This document shows, piece after piece, positions 1 through 9,748 of a stretch of DNA of 64,000 nt; within the stretch, counting starts at the first letter, position 1; each line of letters starts with the position of its first letter. The notes beneath the pieces were generated by a model. The model was given only the letters and a program-made list of their open reading frames with translations. It had not been told where the DNA came from and did no database searches. A program made the position numbers and the translations under genes. This DNA comes from Ruegeria arenilitoris (lineage in GTDB: Bacteria; Pseudomonadota; Alphaproteobacteria; Rhodobacterales; Rhodobacteraceae): the NCBI RefSeq assembly GCF_013032855.1, contig NZ_WQDA01000001.1, positions 1,061,501-1,125,500 of the forward strand. Direction: 5' to 3'.

Positions 1-2
1 TG

Positions 3-1187
3 GAAATGAACACCCGCCTGCAGGTGGAACACCCGGTGACCGAGTTGATCACCGGTGTCGATCTGGTCGAACAGATGATCCGCGTCGCCGCGGGCGAGCC
101 GCTGTCGATCACCCAGGACGACGTCAAGCTCACCGGCTGGGCCATCGAGAATCGGCTGTATGCCGAGGATCCTTATCGCAACTTCCTGCCCTCGATCGGG
201 CGGCTGACCCGCTATCGTCCACCGCAGGAGGTGGCCGCGGGGCCGCTACTGGAAAACGGCAAATGGCAGGGCGGTGCGCCCAGTGGCGAGACAGCCGTGC
301 GCAACGATACCGGCGTCTATGAGGGCGGCGAGATCAGCATGTACTATGACCCGATGATCGCCAAGCTGTGCACCTGGGCGCCGACCCGCGAGCAGGCGAT
401 CGAGGCGATGCGCGTGGCGCTGGACAGTTTCGAGGTCGAAGGCATCGGCCACAACCTGCCGTTCCTGTCGGCGGTGATGGATCACCCCAAATTCGTCAGT
501 GGTGACATGACCACCGCATTCATCGCCGAGGAATACCCCGATGGGTTCAACGGTGTAGAACTGCCCGAAGGCGACCTGCGCCGCATTGCGGCCTCGTGCG
601 CGGCGATGCACCGGGTGGCCGAGATCCGCCGCACTCGCGTTTCGGGCCGGATGGACAACCACGAACGCAAGGTCGGCAAGCGTTGGGTGGTCACGCTGCA
701 GGGGCAGGAATATGCCGTGCAGGTGAATGCGGACCGTGACGGTGCCACGGTCAAGTTCGAGGACGGCGCCGCCCTGCGCGTCAGTTCGGACTGGACGCCC
801 GGCGACCAGCTTGCGGTTCTGGACGTGGACGGCAGCCCGCTCGTGCTGAAGGTGGGCAAGATCTCGGGCGGTTTCCGCATCCGCAACCGGGGCGCGGACC
901 TGAAGGTGCATGTGCGCCGGCCGCGCGCAGCCGAACTGGCCAAGCTGATGCCCGAGAAACTGCCGCCAGACACCTCGAAGATGCTGCTGTGCCCGATGCC
1001 GGGCCTGATCGTGAAGATCGATGTCGAGGTCGGGCAAGAGGTGCAGGAAGGTCAGGCGCTGTGCACGGTCGAGGCGATGAAGATGGAGAACATCCTGCGC
1101 GCCGAGCGCCGGGGTGTGGTCTCCAAGATCAACGCCGGTCCGGGCGACAGCCTCGCCGTCGATGACGTGATCATGGAGTTCGAATAA
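3..1187 (+). CDS. pccA: Propionyl-CoA carboxylase alpha subunit (C-terminal part)
   Basis: The coding frame is open at the left edge, so only the last 394 or so residues are present. It begins in the biotin carboxylase domain (NTRLQVEHPVTE, the conserved loop before the carboxylase C-terminal subdomain). It continues through a linker and ends in a biotinyl domain with AMKMEN, whose lysine codon is at 1080-1082. PccA carries out ATP-dependent carboxylation of biotin for conversion of propionyl-CoA to methylmalonyl-CoA. Methylmalonyl-CoA mutase lies 0.75 kb downstream, which favours PccA over acetyl-CoA or methylcrotonyl-CoA carboxylase. The assignment among acyl-CoA carboxylases is inference from context. 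Confidence 0.9.
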   Translation, partial: EMNTRLQVEHPVTELITGVDLVEQMIRVAAGEPLSITQDDVKLTGWAIENRLYAEDPYRNFLPSIGRLTRYRPPQEVAAGPLLENGKWQGGAPSGETAVRNDTGVYEGGEISMYYDPMIAKLCTWAPTREQAIEAMRVALDSFEVEGIGHNLPFLSAVMDHPKFVSGDMTTAFIAEEYPDGFNGVELPEGDLRRIAASCAAMHRVAEIRRTRVSGRMDNHERKVGKRWVVTLQGQEYAVQVNADRDGATVKFEDGAALRVSSDWTPGDQLAVLDVDGSPLVLKVGKISGGFRIRNRGADLKVHVRRPRAAELAKLMPEKLPPDTSKMLLCPMPGLIVKIDVEVGQEVQEGQALCTVEAMKMENILRAERRGVVSKINAGPGDSLAVDDVIMEFE

Positions 1188-1302
1188 CGCCCATGTGCGC
1201 TTGCCCGGAAAATGTGGGTTTCGCCCGTTTTGCCGCCATCTGCACCGTCGGTGCGGATGAGGCGGGCGTGGCAGACCCCTTGCGCCGGGCGGGTCTGGGT
1301 CG

Positions 1303-1749
1303 TCAGCGCCCCTCGCGTCGCTCGCGGACTTCGCGTTCGCGCAGGGGGGTCTTGTCGATGGACCGGCTGATCTCGCGCACGCTCCACGGCGTGGGCTTGC
1401 GCAGCTTCACCACACCGTCCTTGTCGACGAAGACCATAGCGAACCCACGCGGGCGCAGTTGCGTCCGGATCGGGGATCGCGCCGAAGGGTCGGTGTCGGT
1501 CAGCACGATGACATCCCGGTCACGCATCATGTCTTCGCCCTCCAGCAACATGTCGATCTGCTGCTGGAACCGGGGATCGGCTGGCGTATCGGCAAACACC
1601 ACTATGGGGCGGTGTGTCCACAGAAACTCGTTCAGATCGCTGTCTCCGGCTGGCCGGATATATGCGGTTTCATCCGGGGCCGCACCGTCGGCGGCGACGG
1701 CAGCCACAGGCAAAAAAGCTGACAAAACAAGGGCAAGCGTGCGGGTCAT
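1303..1749 (-). CDS. DUF4174 domain exported protein
   Basis: Predicted 148-residue protein beginning MTRTLALVLSAFLPVAAVAA, a clear Sec signal peptide with an Ala-rich cleavage site, so probably periplasmic. The mature part contains a thioredoxin-like or DUF4174-like core (a VVFADTPADPRFQQQ stretch, then DVIVLTDTD and GFAMVFVDKDG). The ATG at 1749 was chosen over the upstream in-frame start at 1821 because it begins the signal peptide and has GGAG just upstream. It sits between pccA and the mutase gene but on the opposite strand, so it is not in their operon. Molecular function is unknown. Confidence 0.75.
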   Translation of the reverse strand: MTRTLALVLSAFLPVAAVAADGAAPDETAYIRPAGDSDLNEFLWTHRPIVVFADTPADPRFQQQIDMLLEGEDMMRDRDVIVLTDTDPSARSPIRTQLRPRGFAMVFVDKDGVVKLRKPTPWSVREISRSIDKTPLREREVRERREGR

Positions 1750-1932
1750 GTGGTCTCCTGTTCCATTGAATATAGACCCAGTTGCCGCGAATGCGACCGG
1801 CGAAATGCGTGCGACGATCAAAAAATTGAATGATCGAACCTGCCGTGCGCCGGGTCGGCCCCTCCATATTCATACCCAGCCCCTCGGCGCGCCATTCGGG
1901 CCCGCGACGGGAACAGACAAGAGGATTACGCT

Positions 1933-4059
1933 ATGACCGATACGAAGGATTGGCGCGCCCTGGCCGAAAAAGAGTTGCGTGGGCGCCCTGTCGAAGACCT
2001 CACCAAGACGACGCTGGAGGGGATCGAGGTCAAGCCGCTTTACACGCAGGACGACATAGAGAACCTGCCGCATATCGGGTCGCTGCCCGGCTTCGGGCCG
2101 TTCACACGCGGAGTGAAGGCAACCATGTATGCGGGCCGCCCGTGGACCATCCGCCAATATGCAGGTTTTTCCACGGCCGAAGAATCGAATGCCTTCTACC
2201 GCCGCAACCTCGCGGCCGGTCAGCAGGGCGTTTCGGTCGCCTTCGATCTGGCCACGCACCGCGGCTATGACAGCGACCACCCGCGCGTGGTGGGCGATGT
2301 GGGCAAGGCCGGGGTGGCGATCGACAGTGTCGAGGACATGAAGATCCTGTTCGACGGCATTCCGCTGGATCAGGTCTCGGTCTCGATGACGATGAACGGC
2401 GCGGTGATTCCGATTCTGGCCAATTTCATCGTCACCGGCGAAGAGCAGGGCCATGACAAGTCGGTCCTTGCGGGCACCATTCAGAACGACATTCTGAAGG
2501 AGTTCATGGTCCGCAACACCTATATCTACCCGCCCGAGCCCTCGATGCGGATCATCTCGGACATCATTGAGTACACCTCGAACGAGATGCCCAAGTTCAA
2601 CTCGATCTCGATCTCAGGCTACCACATGCAGGAGGCCGGGGCGAACCTGGTGCAGGAACTGGCCTACACTCTGGCCGACGGGCGCGAATATGTGCGCGCT
2701 GCCATCGACGCGGGAATGGACGTGGACAAGTTCGCTGGCCGTCTGTCGTTCTTCTTTGCCATCGGCATGAACTTTTTCATGGAGATCGCCAAGCTGCGCG
2801 CCGCGCGTACGCTGTGGCACCGGGTGATGACCGAATTCGGGGCCAAGTCGGACCGCTCGAAGATGCTGCGCACCCATTGCCAGACCTCGGGCGTTTCGCT
2901 GCAGGAGCAAGACCCGTACAACAACGTGATCCGCACCGCATATGAGGCGATGAGCGCGGTGTTGGGGGGCACACAGTCGCTGCATACCAACGCGCTGGAT
3001 GAAGCGATTGCTCTGCCCACCGATTTCTCGGCCCGAATTGCGCGGAATACACAGTTGGTGTTGCAGGAGGAAACCGGCGTTACCGATGTGGTCGATCCGT
3101 TGGCCGGCTCCTACTATTTGGAAAGCTTGACCAATGAACTGGTCGAAAAAGCCTGGGCCCTGATGGAAGAGGTCGAGGAGATGGGCGGCATGACCAAGGC
3201 GGTTGCCAGCGGCATGCCCAAGCTGCGGATCGAGGAAAGCGCCGCGCGCCGTCAGGCCATGATCGACCGTGGCGAAGAAGTAATCGTAGGCGTCAACAAG
3301 TACCGCAAGGAAAAGGAAGATCCGATCGAGATCCTCGAGGTCGACAACCAGGCCGTCCGCGAGGCGCAGATCGCCCGGCTGGAACGCATCCGCGCGACCC
3401 GGGACGAGGCCGCCTGTCAGGCCGCGCTGGACGAACTGACCCGGCGCGCGAAAGAGGGGGGCAACCTGCTGGAAGCCGCGGTCGAGGCCGCGCGTGCCCG
3501 CGCAACCGTAGGAGAGATCAGCATGGCAATGGAAAAGGAATTCGGTCGTCATCGGGCCGAAGTGAAAACGCTGGCTGGTGTCTATGGCGCAGCTTACGAA
3601 GGTGACGAAGGCTTTGCCGCCATCCAGAAATCGATCGAGGAATTTGCCGAGGAAGAGGGCCGCCGCCCGCGTCTTCTGGTGGTCAAGATGGGCCAAGACG
3701 GTCACGACCGCGGGGCCAAGGTGATCGCCACCGCGTTTGCCGATATCGGTTTCGACGTGGACGTCGGTCCGCTGTTCCAGACCCCGGCCGAGGCCGCGCA
3801 GGACGCGATCGACAACGACGTGCATGTGGTTGGCATTTCCAGCCAGGCGGCGGGCCACAAGACGCTGGCACCGCAACTGGTGGAAGAACTGAAAAAGGCC
3901 GGCGCCGAAGATATCATCGTGATTTGTGGTGGCGTCATCCCTCAGCAAGATTATCAGTTCTTGTACGACCATGGGGTCAAGGCGATCTTCGGGCCGGGGA
4001 CCAACATCCCCGAGGCGGCGCAGGACATTCTGCGCCTGATCCGCGAGGCGCGCGCCTGA
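1933..4059 (+). CDS. scpA: Methylmalonyl-CoA mutase, single-chain
   Basis: A 708-residue adenosylcobalamin-dependent mutase that interconverts methylmalonyl-CoA and succinyl-CoA, the last step of propionyl-CoA assimilation. The N-terminal TIM-barrel substrate domain includes the motif [15 protein letters not shown]. The C-terminal B12 domain carries the DxHxxG signature in GQDGHDRG, with the cobalt-ligand histidine at residue 591. The length matches the catalytic large-subunit type. The start follows AGAGGATTACGCT, an acceptable ribosome site. No PccR-type TTTGCAAA sites were seen in the roughly 180 bases upstream. A short GC hairpin follows the stop. Confidence 0.96.
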   Translation: MTDTKDWRALAEKELRGRPVEDLTKTTLEGIEVKPLYTQDDIENLPHIGSLPGFGPFTRGVKATMYAGRPWTIRQYAGFSTAEESNAFYRRNLAAGQQGVSVAFDLATHRGYDSDHPRVVGDVGKAGVAIDSVEDMKILFDGIPLDQVSVSMTMNGAVIPILANFIVTGEEQGHDKSVLAGTIQNDILKEFMVRNTYIYPPEPSMRIISDIIEYTSNEMPKFNSISISGYHMQEAGANLVQELAYTLADGREYVRAAIDAGMDVDKFAGRLSFFFAIGMNFFMEIAKLRAARTLWHRVMTEFGAKSDRSKMLRTHCQTSGVSLQEQDPYNNVIRTAYEAMSAVLGGTQSLHTNALDEAIALPTDFSARIARNTQLVLQEETGVTDVVDPLAGSYYLESLTNELVEKAWALMEEVEEMGGMTKAVASGMPKLRIEESAARRQAMIDRGEEVIVGVNKYRKEKEDPIEILEVDNQAVREAQIARLERIRATRDEAACQAALDELTRRAKEGGNLLEAAVEAARARATVGEISMAMEKEFGRHRAEVKTLAGVYGAAYEGDEGFAAIQKSIEEFAEEEGRRPRLLVVKMGQDGHDRGAKVIATAFADIGFDVDVGPLFQTPAEAAQDAIDNDVHVVGISSQAAGHKTLAPQLVEELKKAGAEDIIVICGGVIPQQDYQFLYDHGVKAIFGPGTNIPEAAQDILRLIREARA

Positions 4060-4071
4060 GCTGTGACTTTG

Positions 4072-4090
4072 GGGGGCTTTCTGCCCCCTT
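4072..4090 (+). terminator. Weak hairpin after methylmalonyl-CoA mutase
   Basis: GGGGGC (4072-4077) and GCCCCC (4083-4088) form a 6-bp GC stem around TTTCT just after the mutase stop. Only two T residues follow, so it may be an inefficient terminator or a 3' stabilising hairpin. Confidence 0.35.
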
Positions 4091-4215
4091 GTGCGCGATG
4101 CCTGTGGCCTCGGGCATCGCCTGCGGGGATGTTTGGTGTCAGATGAAGTGCCCAAGTCAGGCTTTTCATGGTATCCGATGGCATGAGGTCGGTTTTTGAC
4201 GCTGGAGGCGCAATT

Positions 4216-4818
4216 ATGGAGCTTGATCATCTGGCGGTGGCCGCGTCGACCTTGGACGAGGCGGTCGCGCATGTAGAGCAGGCCTTGGGTATTCCGATGG
4301 TGCCCGGTGGCAAACATGGAAAATTCGGCACCTACAACAAGCTTCTTGGGCTGGACGAGGGCCTGTATCTTGAAGCGATCGCGATTGACCCGGAAGCTGC
4401 CGATCCTGGGCGGCCACGTTGGTTTGATCTTGATCGTTTCTCGGGGCCGCCGCGGCTCAGCAACTGGGTCTGTCAGGTTTCGGATCTGCAGGCCTATGTC
4501 GATGGCTTCTCAATCGACATAGGCGATATCCATGACCTTGATCGTGGTGCCTTGCGGTGGAGGATGGCGGTGCCGGGATCGGGGCGTTTGCCGTTCGACA
4601 ACTTGTTTCCCGCCTTGATTCAATGGCAAGGTGACTTGCATCCGGCTGGCATGCTGCGGGCCAGTGGCTGCCACCTGCGGCGGCTGGTGGTCTTTCACCC
4701 GGACGCGCTGGATTTGGCGCAATTGCTCGGTCCGCTAGACAGGGTAGTTTTCGATTCCGGGCCTGCAGCTTTGCGGGCTGAATTTGAAACGCCGCACGGA
4801 CCGCGGGTGCTGGAATGA
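4216..4818 (+). CDS. VOC (glyoxalase-like) superfamily protein
   Basis: A 200-residue protein beginning MELDHLAVAASTLDEAV, the typical opening of a vicinal-oxygen-chelate module. It matches the longer Glyoxalase_3-like domain better than the roughly 135-residue methylmalonyl-CoA epimerase. It should therefore not be called the epimerase despite following the mutase. The ATG at 4216 is preferred to the in-frame start at 4168 because GGAGG lies at 4204-4208. Its stop overlaps the next gene by ATGA, indicating translational coupling. The substrate is unknown. Confidence 0.8.
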   Translation: MELDHLAVAASTLDEAVAHVEQALGIPMVPGGKHGKFGTYNKLLGLDEGLYLEAIAIDPEAADPGRPRWFDLDRFSGPPRLSNWVCQVSDLQAYVDGFSIDIGDIHDLDRGALRWRMAVPGSGRLPFDNLFPALIQWQGDLHPAGMLRASGCHLRRLVVFHPDALDLAQLLGPLDRVVFDSGPAALRAEFETPHGPRVLE

Positions 4819-5303
4819 TCATTCGCCCTGCTTTGCCCCGGGATGCGGCTGAAATTGCAGAGATCACCAATTCGATCATCCGCGAGACGCTGATCACGTT
4901 TACCACGACCGAGCGAAGCCCCGAAGAAATCGCGCGGGATATCGACGAGCGAGGGCTGGCGTTCCAAGTTGCCGAACTTGACGGCCGTGTCGTGGGATTT
5001 GCGACTTATGGCCGTTTTCGCTCGGGTCCCGGATATGCGCACAGCCGGGAACACACCATCCTGCTGGCTCCTGAAGGTCGGGGGCGGGGCGCGGGTCGCG
5101 CGCTGATCCGAACCTTGGAGGAGGTGGCGCGATCGCAAGGCGTGCATGTTCTGGTCGCTGGAATCTCGGCCGAGAACCCGGGTGCGATTTCCTTTCATGC
5201 GGCGGTCGGTTTTGAGACGGTCGGCCGAATGCCGGAAGTTGGTCATAAATGGGGGCGTTGGCTGGATCTTGTGCTGATGCAGAAAATTCTGGCCCCGGAA
5301 TGA
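4815..5303 (+). CDS. GNAT N-acetyltransferase, phosphinothricin acetyltransferase-like
   Basis: A 162-residue single GNAT domain. It opens with IRPALPRDAAEIAEI and has an acetyl-CoA pyrophosphate-binding loop in LLAPEGRGRGAGRAL (motif A, R/Q-x-x-G-x-G/A). The pattern IVRETLITFTTTER-like near residue 30 and GRWLDLVLMQK at the end resemble the Pat/MnaT group that acetylates methionine sulfone or phosphinothricin-type amino acids. The ATGA overlap with the VOC gene suggests co-translation. Substrate is inference; the fold assignment is solid. Confidence 0.85.
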   Translation: MIIRPALPRDAAEIAEITNSIIRETLITFTTTERSPEEIARDIDERGLAFQVAELDGRVVGFATYGRFRSGPGYAHSREHTILLAPEGRGRGAGRALIRTLEEVARSQGVHVLVAGISAENPGAISFHAAVGFETVGRMPEVGHKWGRWLDLVLMQKILAPE

Positions 5304-5348
5304 ATGGTCGCACCTGACAGTCCGTACTCGGCGCGCTAGTGTGCGCTC

Positions 5349-6029
5349 ATGTCGATCTGGTCCCGCATATCCGAGGCGCTGAGCGCGCTTGCCAAAGGTG
5401 AAAGCCTGACGGCCGTTTTTGAGAAGCTACGCACGCCGCCCGAACGTTCGGTGGCCTTCGCGATTGCTGTGATCGCCTTGGGTGCAAAGATGGCCAAGGC
5501 GGACGGGCAGGTGACCCGCGACGAGGTGACCGCGTTTCGCGAGGTGTTTCGTATTCCGCCGGAGGAAGAGGCCGGCGCGGCGCGCGTGTTCAACATGGCC
5601 CGGACGGATGTGGCCGGGTATCAGGAATACGCACGCAAGATCGCGCGCATGTTCGCCGAAGACAGCACCACCCTGTGCGACCTCATGGAGGGGCTGTTTC
5701 ACATCGCCATGGCGGACGGATTCTATCACCCCAACGAGAACGAGTTTCTGGAGGATGTGGCGCGGATTTTCGGCCAGACCGATGCACAGTTCAAAGCCCT
5801 GCGTGCGCGCTTCGTTCCAGATGCGCCCAAGGATCCTTATATCGTTCTGGGCGTGACCCCTGACACTCCACTACCCGAGATCCGAAAAATCTGGCGCAGG
5901 CTTGTACGTGACACACATCCAGATGCGATGATGGCCCGTGGTGTTCCAGAAGAGGCAATTCGCCTTGCCGAGAAAAAGATGATCGATATCAACCGCGCCT
6001 GGGATGAAATCAACGGCGCGCGGGTCTGA
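5349..6029 (+). CDS. TerB-domain J-protein (DjlA-like)
   Basis: A 226-residue protein with an N-terminal TerB-like helical domain (about residues 30-140). A J domain (about 160-226) follows, with the HPD tripeptide at residues 190-192, which stimulates the DnaK ATPase. This order matches DjlA/DjiA-type co-chaperones, but I see no clear N-terminal transmembrane helix as in E. coli DjlA, so it is probably soluble. No strong ribosome site is visible before 5349. The next gene starts 4 nt after its stop, so they are probably co-transcribed. Confidence 0.85.
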   Translation: MSIWSRISEALSALAKGESLTAVFEKLRTPPERSVAFAIAVIALGAKMAKADGQVTRDEVTAFREVFRIPPEEEAGAARVFNMARTDVAGYQEYARKIARMFAEDSTTLCDLMEGLFHIAMADGFYHPNENEFLEDVARIFGQTDAQFKALRARFVPDAPKDPYIVLGVTPDTPLPEIRKIWRRLVRDTHPDAMMARGVPEEAIRLAEKKMIDINRAWDEINGARV

Positions 6030-6033
6030 GAAG

Positions 6034-7047
6034 ATGCGTCTGGCGACCTACAATATCGAATGGTTCGCCAATTTGTTCGACCGCAATGATGAACTGGTTG
6101 TCGATGACAGCTGGTCGGGTCGGCACAATGTCACCAAGGCACAGCAGATCGAGGCCATTGCGACGGTGCTGACCGCCGTCGACGCCGACGCCATGCTGAT
6201 CGTCGAGGCGCCGAATACGGGCAAATCGCAAAACACGGTGCGCGCCTTGCAGCATTTCGCCGAGACGTTCGATCTGCGTACATCCAATGCGATCATGGGT
6301 TTCGCCAACGATACGCATCAGGAGTTGGCCCTCCTGTATGACCCCGATGCCCTGACCGCCAGGCACGACCCGAAAGGAGTGCAAGATGGCGGCCACGATC
6401 CCGACGATCTCCCACGCTTTGACCGCGAGTTTCGGATCGATCTGGACATTGACGCGACCGAGGATCTGGTGCGGTTTTCAAAACCACCCATGGAACTGGC
6501 GGTCCGAACCCGGGCCGGGTTCGAGTTCCGGTTGATCGGTGCACATCTGAAGTCCAAGGCACCGCACGGTGCCCAATCGCGCGACGAAGCCTTGCGCATC
6601 TCTATCGCCAACCGCCGCAAGCAGTTGGCGCAGGCTGTGTGGCTGTCGCGTCGGGTGCGCGCGCACATAGCCGCTGCTGAACCGGTGATCTTGCTGGGCG
6701 ATTTGAATGACGGGCCGGGATTGGATGAATTCGAACATCTTTTCGGGCGGTCATCGGTGGAAATCCTTCTGGAAACCGGCCTGTACGATCCGCATCCCGC
6801 ACAGGCGCTTCGACCTCGGCCGGGCTGGATCCCATCGACCGCGCGCTTTGCCCGCCCGAAGGAAGGCCAATATCTTGAGGCTTTGTTGGACTACATCATG
6901 ATCAGCGAGGATCTGAGGGTCCGCAATCCGGTCTGGCGCATCTGGCACCCGTTCCGGGACGAACACTGCTGGACGGTGCCAGAGTTGCGCGATGCCTTGG
7001 TCACGGCCTCAGATCATTTTCCGGTGACGCTGGACATCGACATCTGA
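6034..7047 (+). CDS. Endonuclease/exonuclease/phosphatase family protein
   Basis: About 337 residues starting MRLATYNIEWFANLFDR, the characteristic first strand of the EEP fold. Later motifs are GDLNDGP (catalytic Asp/Asn) and TASDHFPVTLDI (the terminal SDHxP histidine). These residues bind divalent metal and cleave phosphodiesters; whether the substrate is DNA, RNA or a small phosphoester cannot be said. The ATG at 6034 starts the domain directly and is preferred over 6004, which lies inside the previous gene. Confidence 0.88.
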   Translation: MRLATYNIEWFANLFDRNDELVVDDSWSGRHNVTKAQQIEAIATVLTAVDADAMLIVEAPNTGKSQNTVRALQHFAETFDLRTSNAIMGFANDTHQELALLYDPDALTARHDPKGVQDGGHDPDDLPRFDREFRIDLDIDATEDLVRFSKPPMELAVRTRAGFEFRLIGAHLKSKAPHGAQSRDEALRISIANRRKQLAQAVWLSRRVRAHIAAAEPVILLGDLNDGPGLDEFEHLFGRSSVEILLETGLYDPHPAQALRPRPGWIPSTARFARPKEGQYLEALLDYIMISEDLRVRNPVWRIWHPFRDEHCWTVPELRDALVTASDHFPVTLDIDI

Positions 7048-7086
7048 CCCTTTCAACAACTGTTCCCGCCACTTATATTTCAGGTC

Positions 7087-7458
7087 ATGAGACGATTGAT
7101 GCTGATAGGTGCCACGGCCCTTATTGCCGCGCCGGCCGCGGCCCAGGACGAAGGCGGCAAGTCCCTGATGGAGCAGGGGGCCGAGCTGTTCTTCGAGGGC
7201 CTGCGAAAGGAAATGGAGCCCGCGCTCGAGGATCTTCTGGGGCTTGCCGAGCAATTCGGCCCGGCCATGCAGTCCTTTATCGAGGAGATGGGCCCGGCCC
7301 TTGCCGAGATCGGCGGCAAGGTCAAGGATTGGAGCGCCTATGAGGCGCCCGAAATGCTGCCCAATGGCGACATTATCATCCGCAGGAAACCGGACGTTCC
7401 CGACCAGCCCGATGAGGTTGCTCCCAAAGAGGACGACGAAGGTGCAACGGACATCTGA
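7087..7458 (+). CDS. Small exported protein of unknown function
   Basis: A 123-residue protein with a signal peptide (MRRLMLIGATALIAAPAAAQ). The mature segment is acidic and predicted helical, rich in Glu/Leu/Met around ALEDLLGLAEQFGPAMQSF, and ends in a Pro/Asp/Glu-rich tail. Proteins of this shape are common in roseobacters and are sometimes mislabelled as AAA ATPases; there is no Walker motif here. It follows the phosphodiesterase gene after a 39-nt gap and is convergent with the Ppx/GppA gene. Confidence 0.65.
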   Translation: MRRLMLIGATALIAAPAAAQDEGGKSLMEQGAELFFEGLRKEMEPALEDLLGLAEQFGPAMQSFIEEMGPALAEIGGKVKDWSAYEAPEMLPNGDIIIRRKPDVPDQPDEVAPKEDDEGATDI

Positions 7459-7467
7459 TCGTCCGGA

Positions 7468-9009
7468 TCAGCCTTGCATTTTGACGATCGGGCGCGATTT
7501 CAGCGCGTTCGCCAGTGACTCGAATCTTGCCTCGGCCACTTCGTTGAACAAAGGGCTGAGCGACTTGGGCAGATAAAACTCCAGTTCGCGCTTCTTGGGG
7601 TAGAAGCGCAGCTTGCCAGTGGCCGCATCGTTTTGCATCCACAGCATTGCGCCAAAACGCATGGCCTTTCCCAGAATCTCGGCCTGCTTCTGGTCGCGCT
7701 CGTCCAGCAGTTCGTACAGAGGGGCGAAGCGGTTGCCCTCTCGCTTGTTCCGGTAACGATGCTGCAGGGCAAGTCCGATGAAGACACGTTCCGAGTGTTT
7801 CAGGCCGCCCAGGTTGGCGCGAGTCACATTGTCGAAACAGACCTCGGCCCGATAATCGGGGTGGGCGCGCCAGCTGACATCGTGCAGCAGGCAGGCCGCT
7901 TTGATCAGCCGAACTCGGGCCGGAGGGGCGGACCGGAACAGCGGCATCACGAAATCATAAAGGTGCGGCCCGAAACCAGGCAGCCGAGCGTCCTTTTGCT
8001 CCGAGAACCGGCAGGCCTCGATCAAAGGGTCGCAATCCCGCAGAATCTGGGGCATCTGCTCATACAGCAGGCCCTCGCGGATACCGTAGCTGGATATTGC
8101 GATGTCTTTGGGTTTGAAGGTGCGGATCAGCCGCGACAGCACGTCCATGGCATACGGAATCAGGGCCATCCGCGAGCTTGACACCCCAGCCTGAGAGCGC
8201 AGGTGTTCGTGGTCGCCCTTTTCGATGAACTTGATCGTTTCGCGCACCTGCTTGGTGGTCATGCGGTACTCGTGCAGCACGTTCAGCGGATATCCGCGGC
8301 GCAGCATGTCCAACCTTGCAAAGGCTCGCCAGCTTCCGCCGACCAGGAACAGTCGGTCGCGCTGCGGCCCCATCTGGTCACGAAGCGCCTCGAGTGTTTC
8401 CTTGATGTGGGCCTTGCGGGCGCGGCGTCCGCCCTTGATATCCCGGAGTTTGAGCGGCCCCAGAGACGAGGACACACACCGTCCGACCGATCCGCCGCCG
8501 ATCTCTGCCAGCTCCATGGACGAACCGCCGATGTCGCAGATTAGGCCGTAGGCGCCCGGCCAGCCCAGCAGAACACCCTGAGCCGACAATCGGGCCTCTT
8601 CCTCGCCGTCGATGACCGAGATATGCAGCCCTGTCTCGGCCAGAACCTCCTGACAGAACTCCGGACCGTCTTCCGCCTCGCGCACGGCGGCGGTGGCCAC
8701 AACGTGCAGTCCGGGCAGGCCAAGATCGCGGGACAGGTGTTCAAAGCGCCGCAGCGCCGCCAGCGCACGTACGCGACCGCGCGGGTTTAGCCTGCCGGTT
8801 TCCGACAGCCCGGCGCCAAGCTCGCACATGACTTTTTCGTTGTAGAAATAAGCGGGTGACCGGGCCGCGCCGTCAAAGATAACCATCCGGACCGAGTTCG
8901 ATCCGACATCGACCACGCCAACGCGCGAGAGATCGCGGATTCCCGGATGGTCGAACAGCGGTCTTCCGAATGGTCCCCAGTCCGGGATCCTTGCAGCGCT
9001 CTGTTCCAT
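7468..9009 (-). CDS. Ppx/GppA family phosphatase
   Basis: About 513 residues. The acetate/sugar-kinase-like fold is shown by VGVVDVGSNSVRMVIFDG (phosphate loop 1), CDIGGSSMEL (phosphate loop 2) and the EEARLSAQGV stretch. A C-terminal HD-like helical region contains LLHDVSWRAHPDY. The family hydrolyses inorganic polyphosphate and/or pppGpp in the cytosol; which one applies is not decidable here. The ATG at 9009 has GGGGAG upstream and is preferred to 9066, which would overlap hdaA. Confidence 0.92.
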   Translation of the reverse strand: MEQSAARIPDWGPFGRPLFDHPGIRDLSRVGVVDVGSNSVRMVIFDGAARSPAYFYNEKVMCELGAGLSETGRLNPRGRVRALAALRRFEHLSRDLGLPGLHVVATAAVREAEDGPEFCQEVLAETGLHISVIDGEEEARLSAQGVLLGWPGAYGLICDIGGSSMELAEIGGGSVGRCVSSSLGPLKLRDIKGGRRARKAHIKETLEALRDQMGPQRDRLFLVGGSWRAFARLDMLRRGYPLNVLHEYRMTTKQVRETIKFIEKGDHEHLRSQAGVSSSRMALIPYAMDVLSRLIRTFKPKDIAISSYGIREGLLYEQMPQILRDCDPLIEACRFSEQKDARLPGFGPHLYDFVMPLFRSAPPARVRLIKAACLLHDVSWRAHPDYRAEVCFDNVTRANLGGLKHSERVFIGLALQHRYRNKREGNRFAPLYELLDERDQKQAEILGKAMRFGAMLWMQNDAATGKLRFYPKKRELEFYLPKSLSPLFNEVAEARFESLANALKSRPIVKMQG

Positions 9010-9058
9010 GATCTCCCCAACGTTGCCTCGCGCAGGATGCGAAATCGGACCCCACGGG

Positions 9059-9748
9059 TCAATCACCGGAAACCGCCGTATCGATTTCGTTGTTCAGAAC
9101 GCGCACGGCCAAGGCCCGTGTTATCTCGCGCTTTTCTGCCAAGGCGACCTGATCCAGTTGCGCCACCACGTCGGCTGCGGTTTCAAACCGGCGATCCATG
9201 TGCTTGACGAGGTAGGCGATGACGTCCGGGCCCGGGTTCAGCTGTCGGTCGACGAACAGCTTGGCCAGAACCGCGCACAGCAAGGCATCATCGGGCGGAT
9301 CAAGCGCCACATGATGGGCACCTTCCACCCGGCTTTGCAGGTCTGCCAGCGGCAGTTCCCAGTATTTGGGGGCAAGGCGCCCGGTCATCAGCAGGGCATG
9401 CCCCTCGGCCAGAACCAGATTGTGGAGGTGAAACAGGGTTTTCTGCTGGTCTATATCCCCGGCGATCATCGGGATGTCCTCGACCGCCACGGGACTTTGC
9501 GCAAGTGCGGGAACATCTTCGTGTTTCAGATCAGAGGCCTGCACGATACGCCCGCCTGTCTCGGCGGCCCAGACATGCGCAAGATGGGTTTTGCCCGATC
9601 CGGCCGGGCCGCTCAGGACCAGCTTGTTGCCCGGCCAAGAATTGGCCGAGATCATTGCGACGGCCAGCGCATTCGCGGGAGATACGAAAAAATCCTCGCG
9701 CCCCAGCGCCGTCATCGCCGGAAGATCAAAGCTCAGCTGTTTGGCCAT
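9059..9748 (-). CDS. hdaA: HdaA, regulatory inactivator of DnaA
   Basis: A 229-residue DnaA-like AAA+ protein without the DNA-binding domain. The N-terminus carries QLSFDL (residues 4-9), matching the beta-clamp-binding motif of Hda. Walker A is GPAGSGKT at residues 47-54, and AVEDIPMIAG resembles a Walker B region. Hda bound to the DNA clamp promotes hydrolysis of DnaA-ATP and prevents over-initiation. It directly follows the AI-2E-type permease gene (stop and start codons abut), an arrangement often seen in alphaproteobacteria. Confidence 0.92.
   Translation of the reverse strand: MAKQLSFDLPAMTALGREDFFVSPANALAVAMISANSWPGNKLVLSGPAGSGKTHLAHVWAAETGGRIVQASDLKHEDVPALAQSPVAVEDIPMIAGDIDQQKTLFHLHNLVLAEGHALLMTGRLAPKYWELPLADLQSRVEGAHHVALDPPDDALLCAVLAKLFVDRQLNPGPDVIAYLVKHMDRRFETAADVVAQLDQVALAEKREITRALAVRVLNNEIDTAVSGD

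Noticed and set aside
1188..1302. Possible terminator between pccA and the DUF4174 gene
   Set aside because: Only imperfect GC-rich pairings were found and no T tract, so nothing was annotated.
2614..4317. Long minus-strand frame across the methylmalonyl-CoA mutase gene
   Set aside because: Shadow of a well-supported enzyme with no motif of its own. The same applies to 24213-26297 and 51180-53549.
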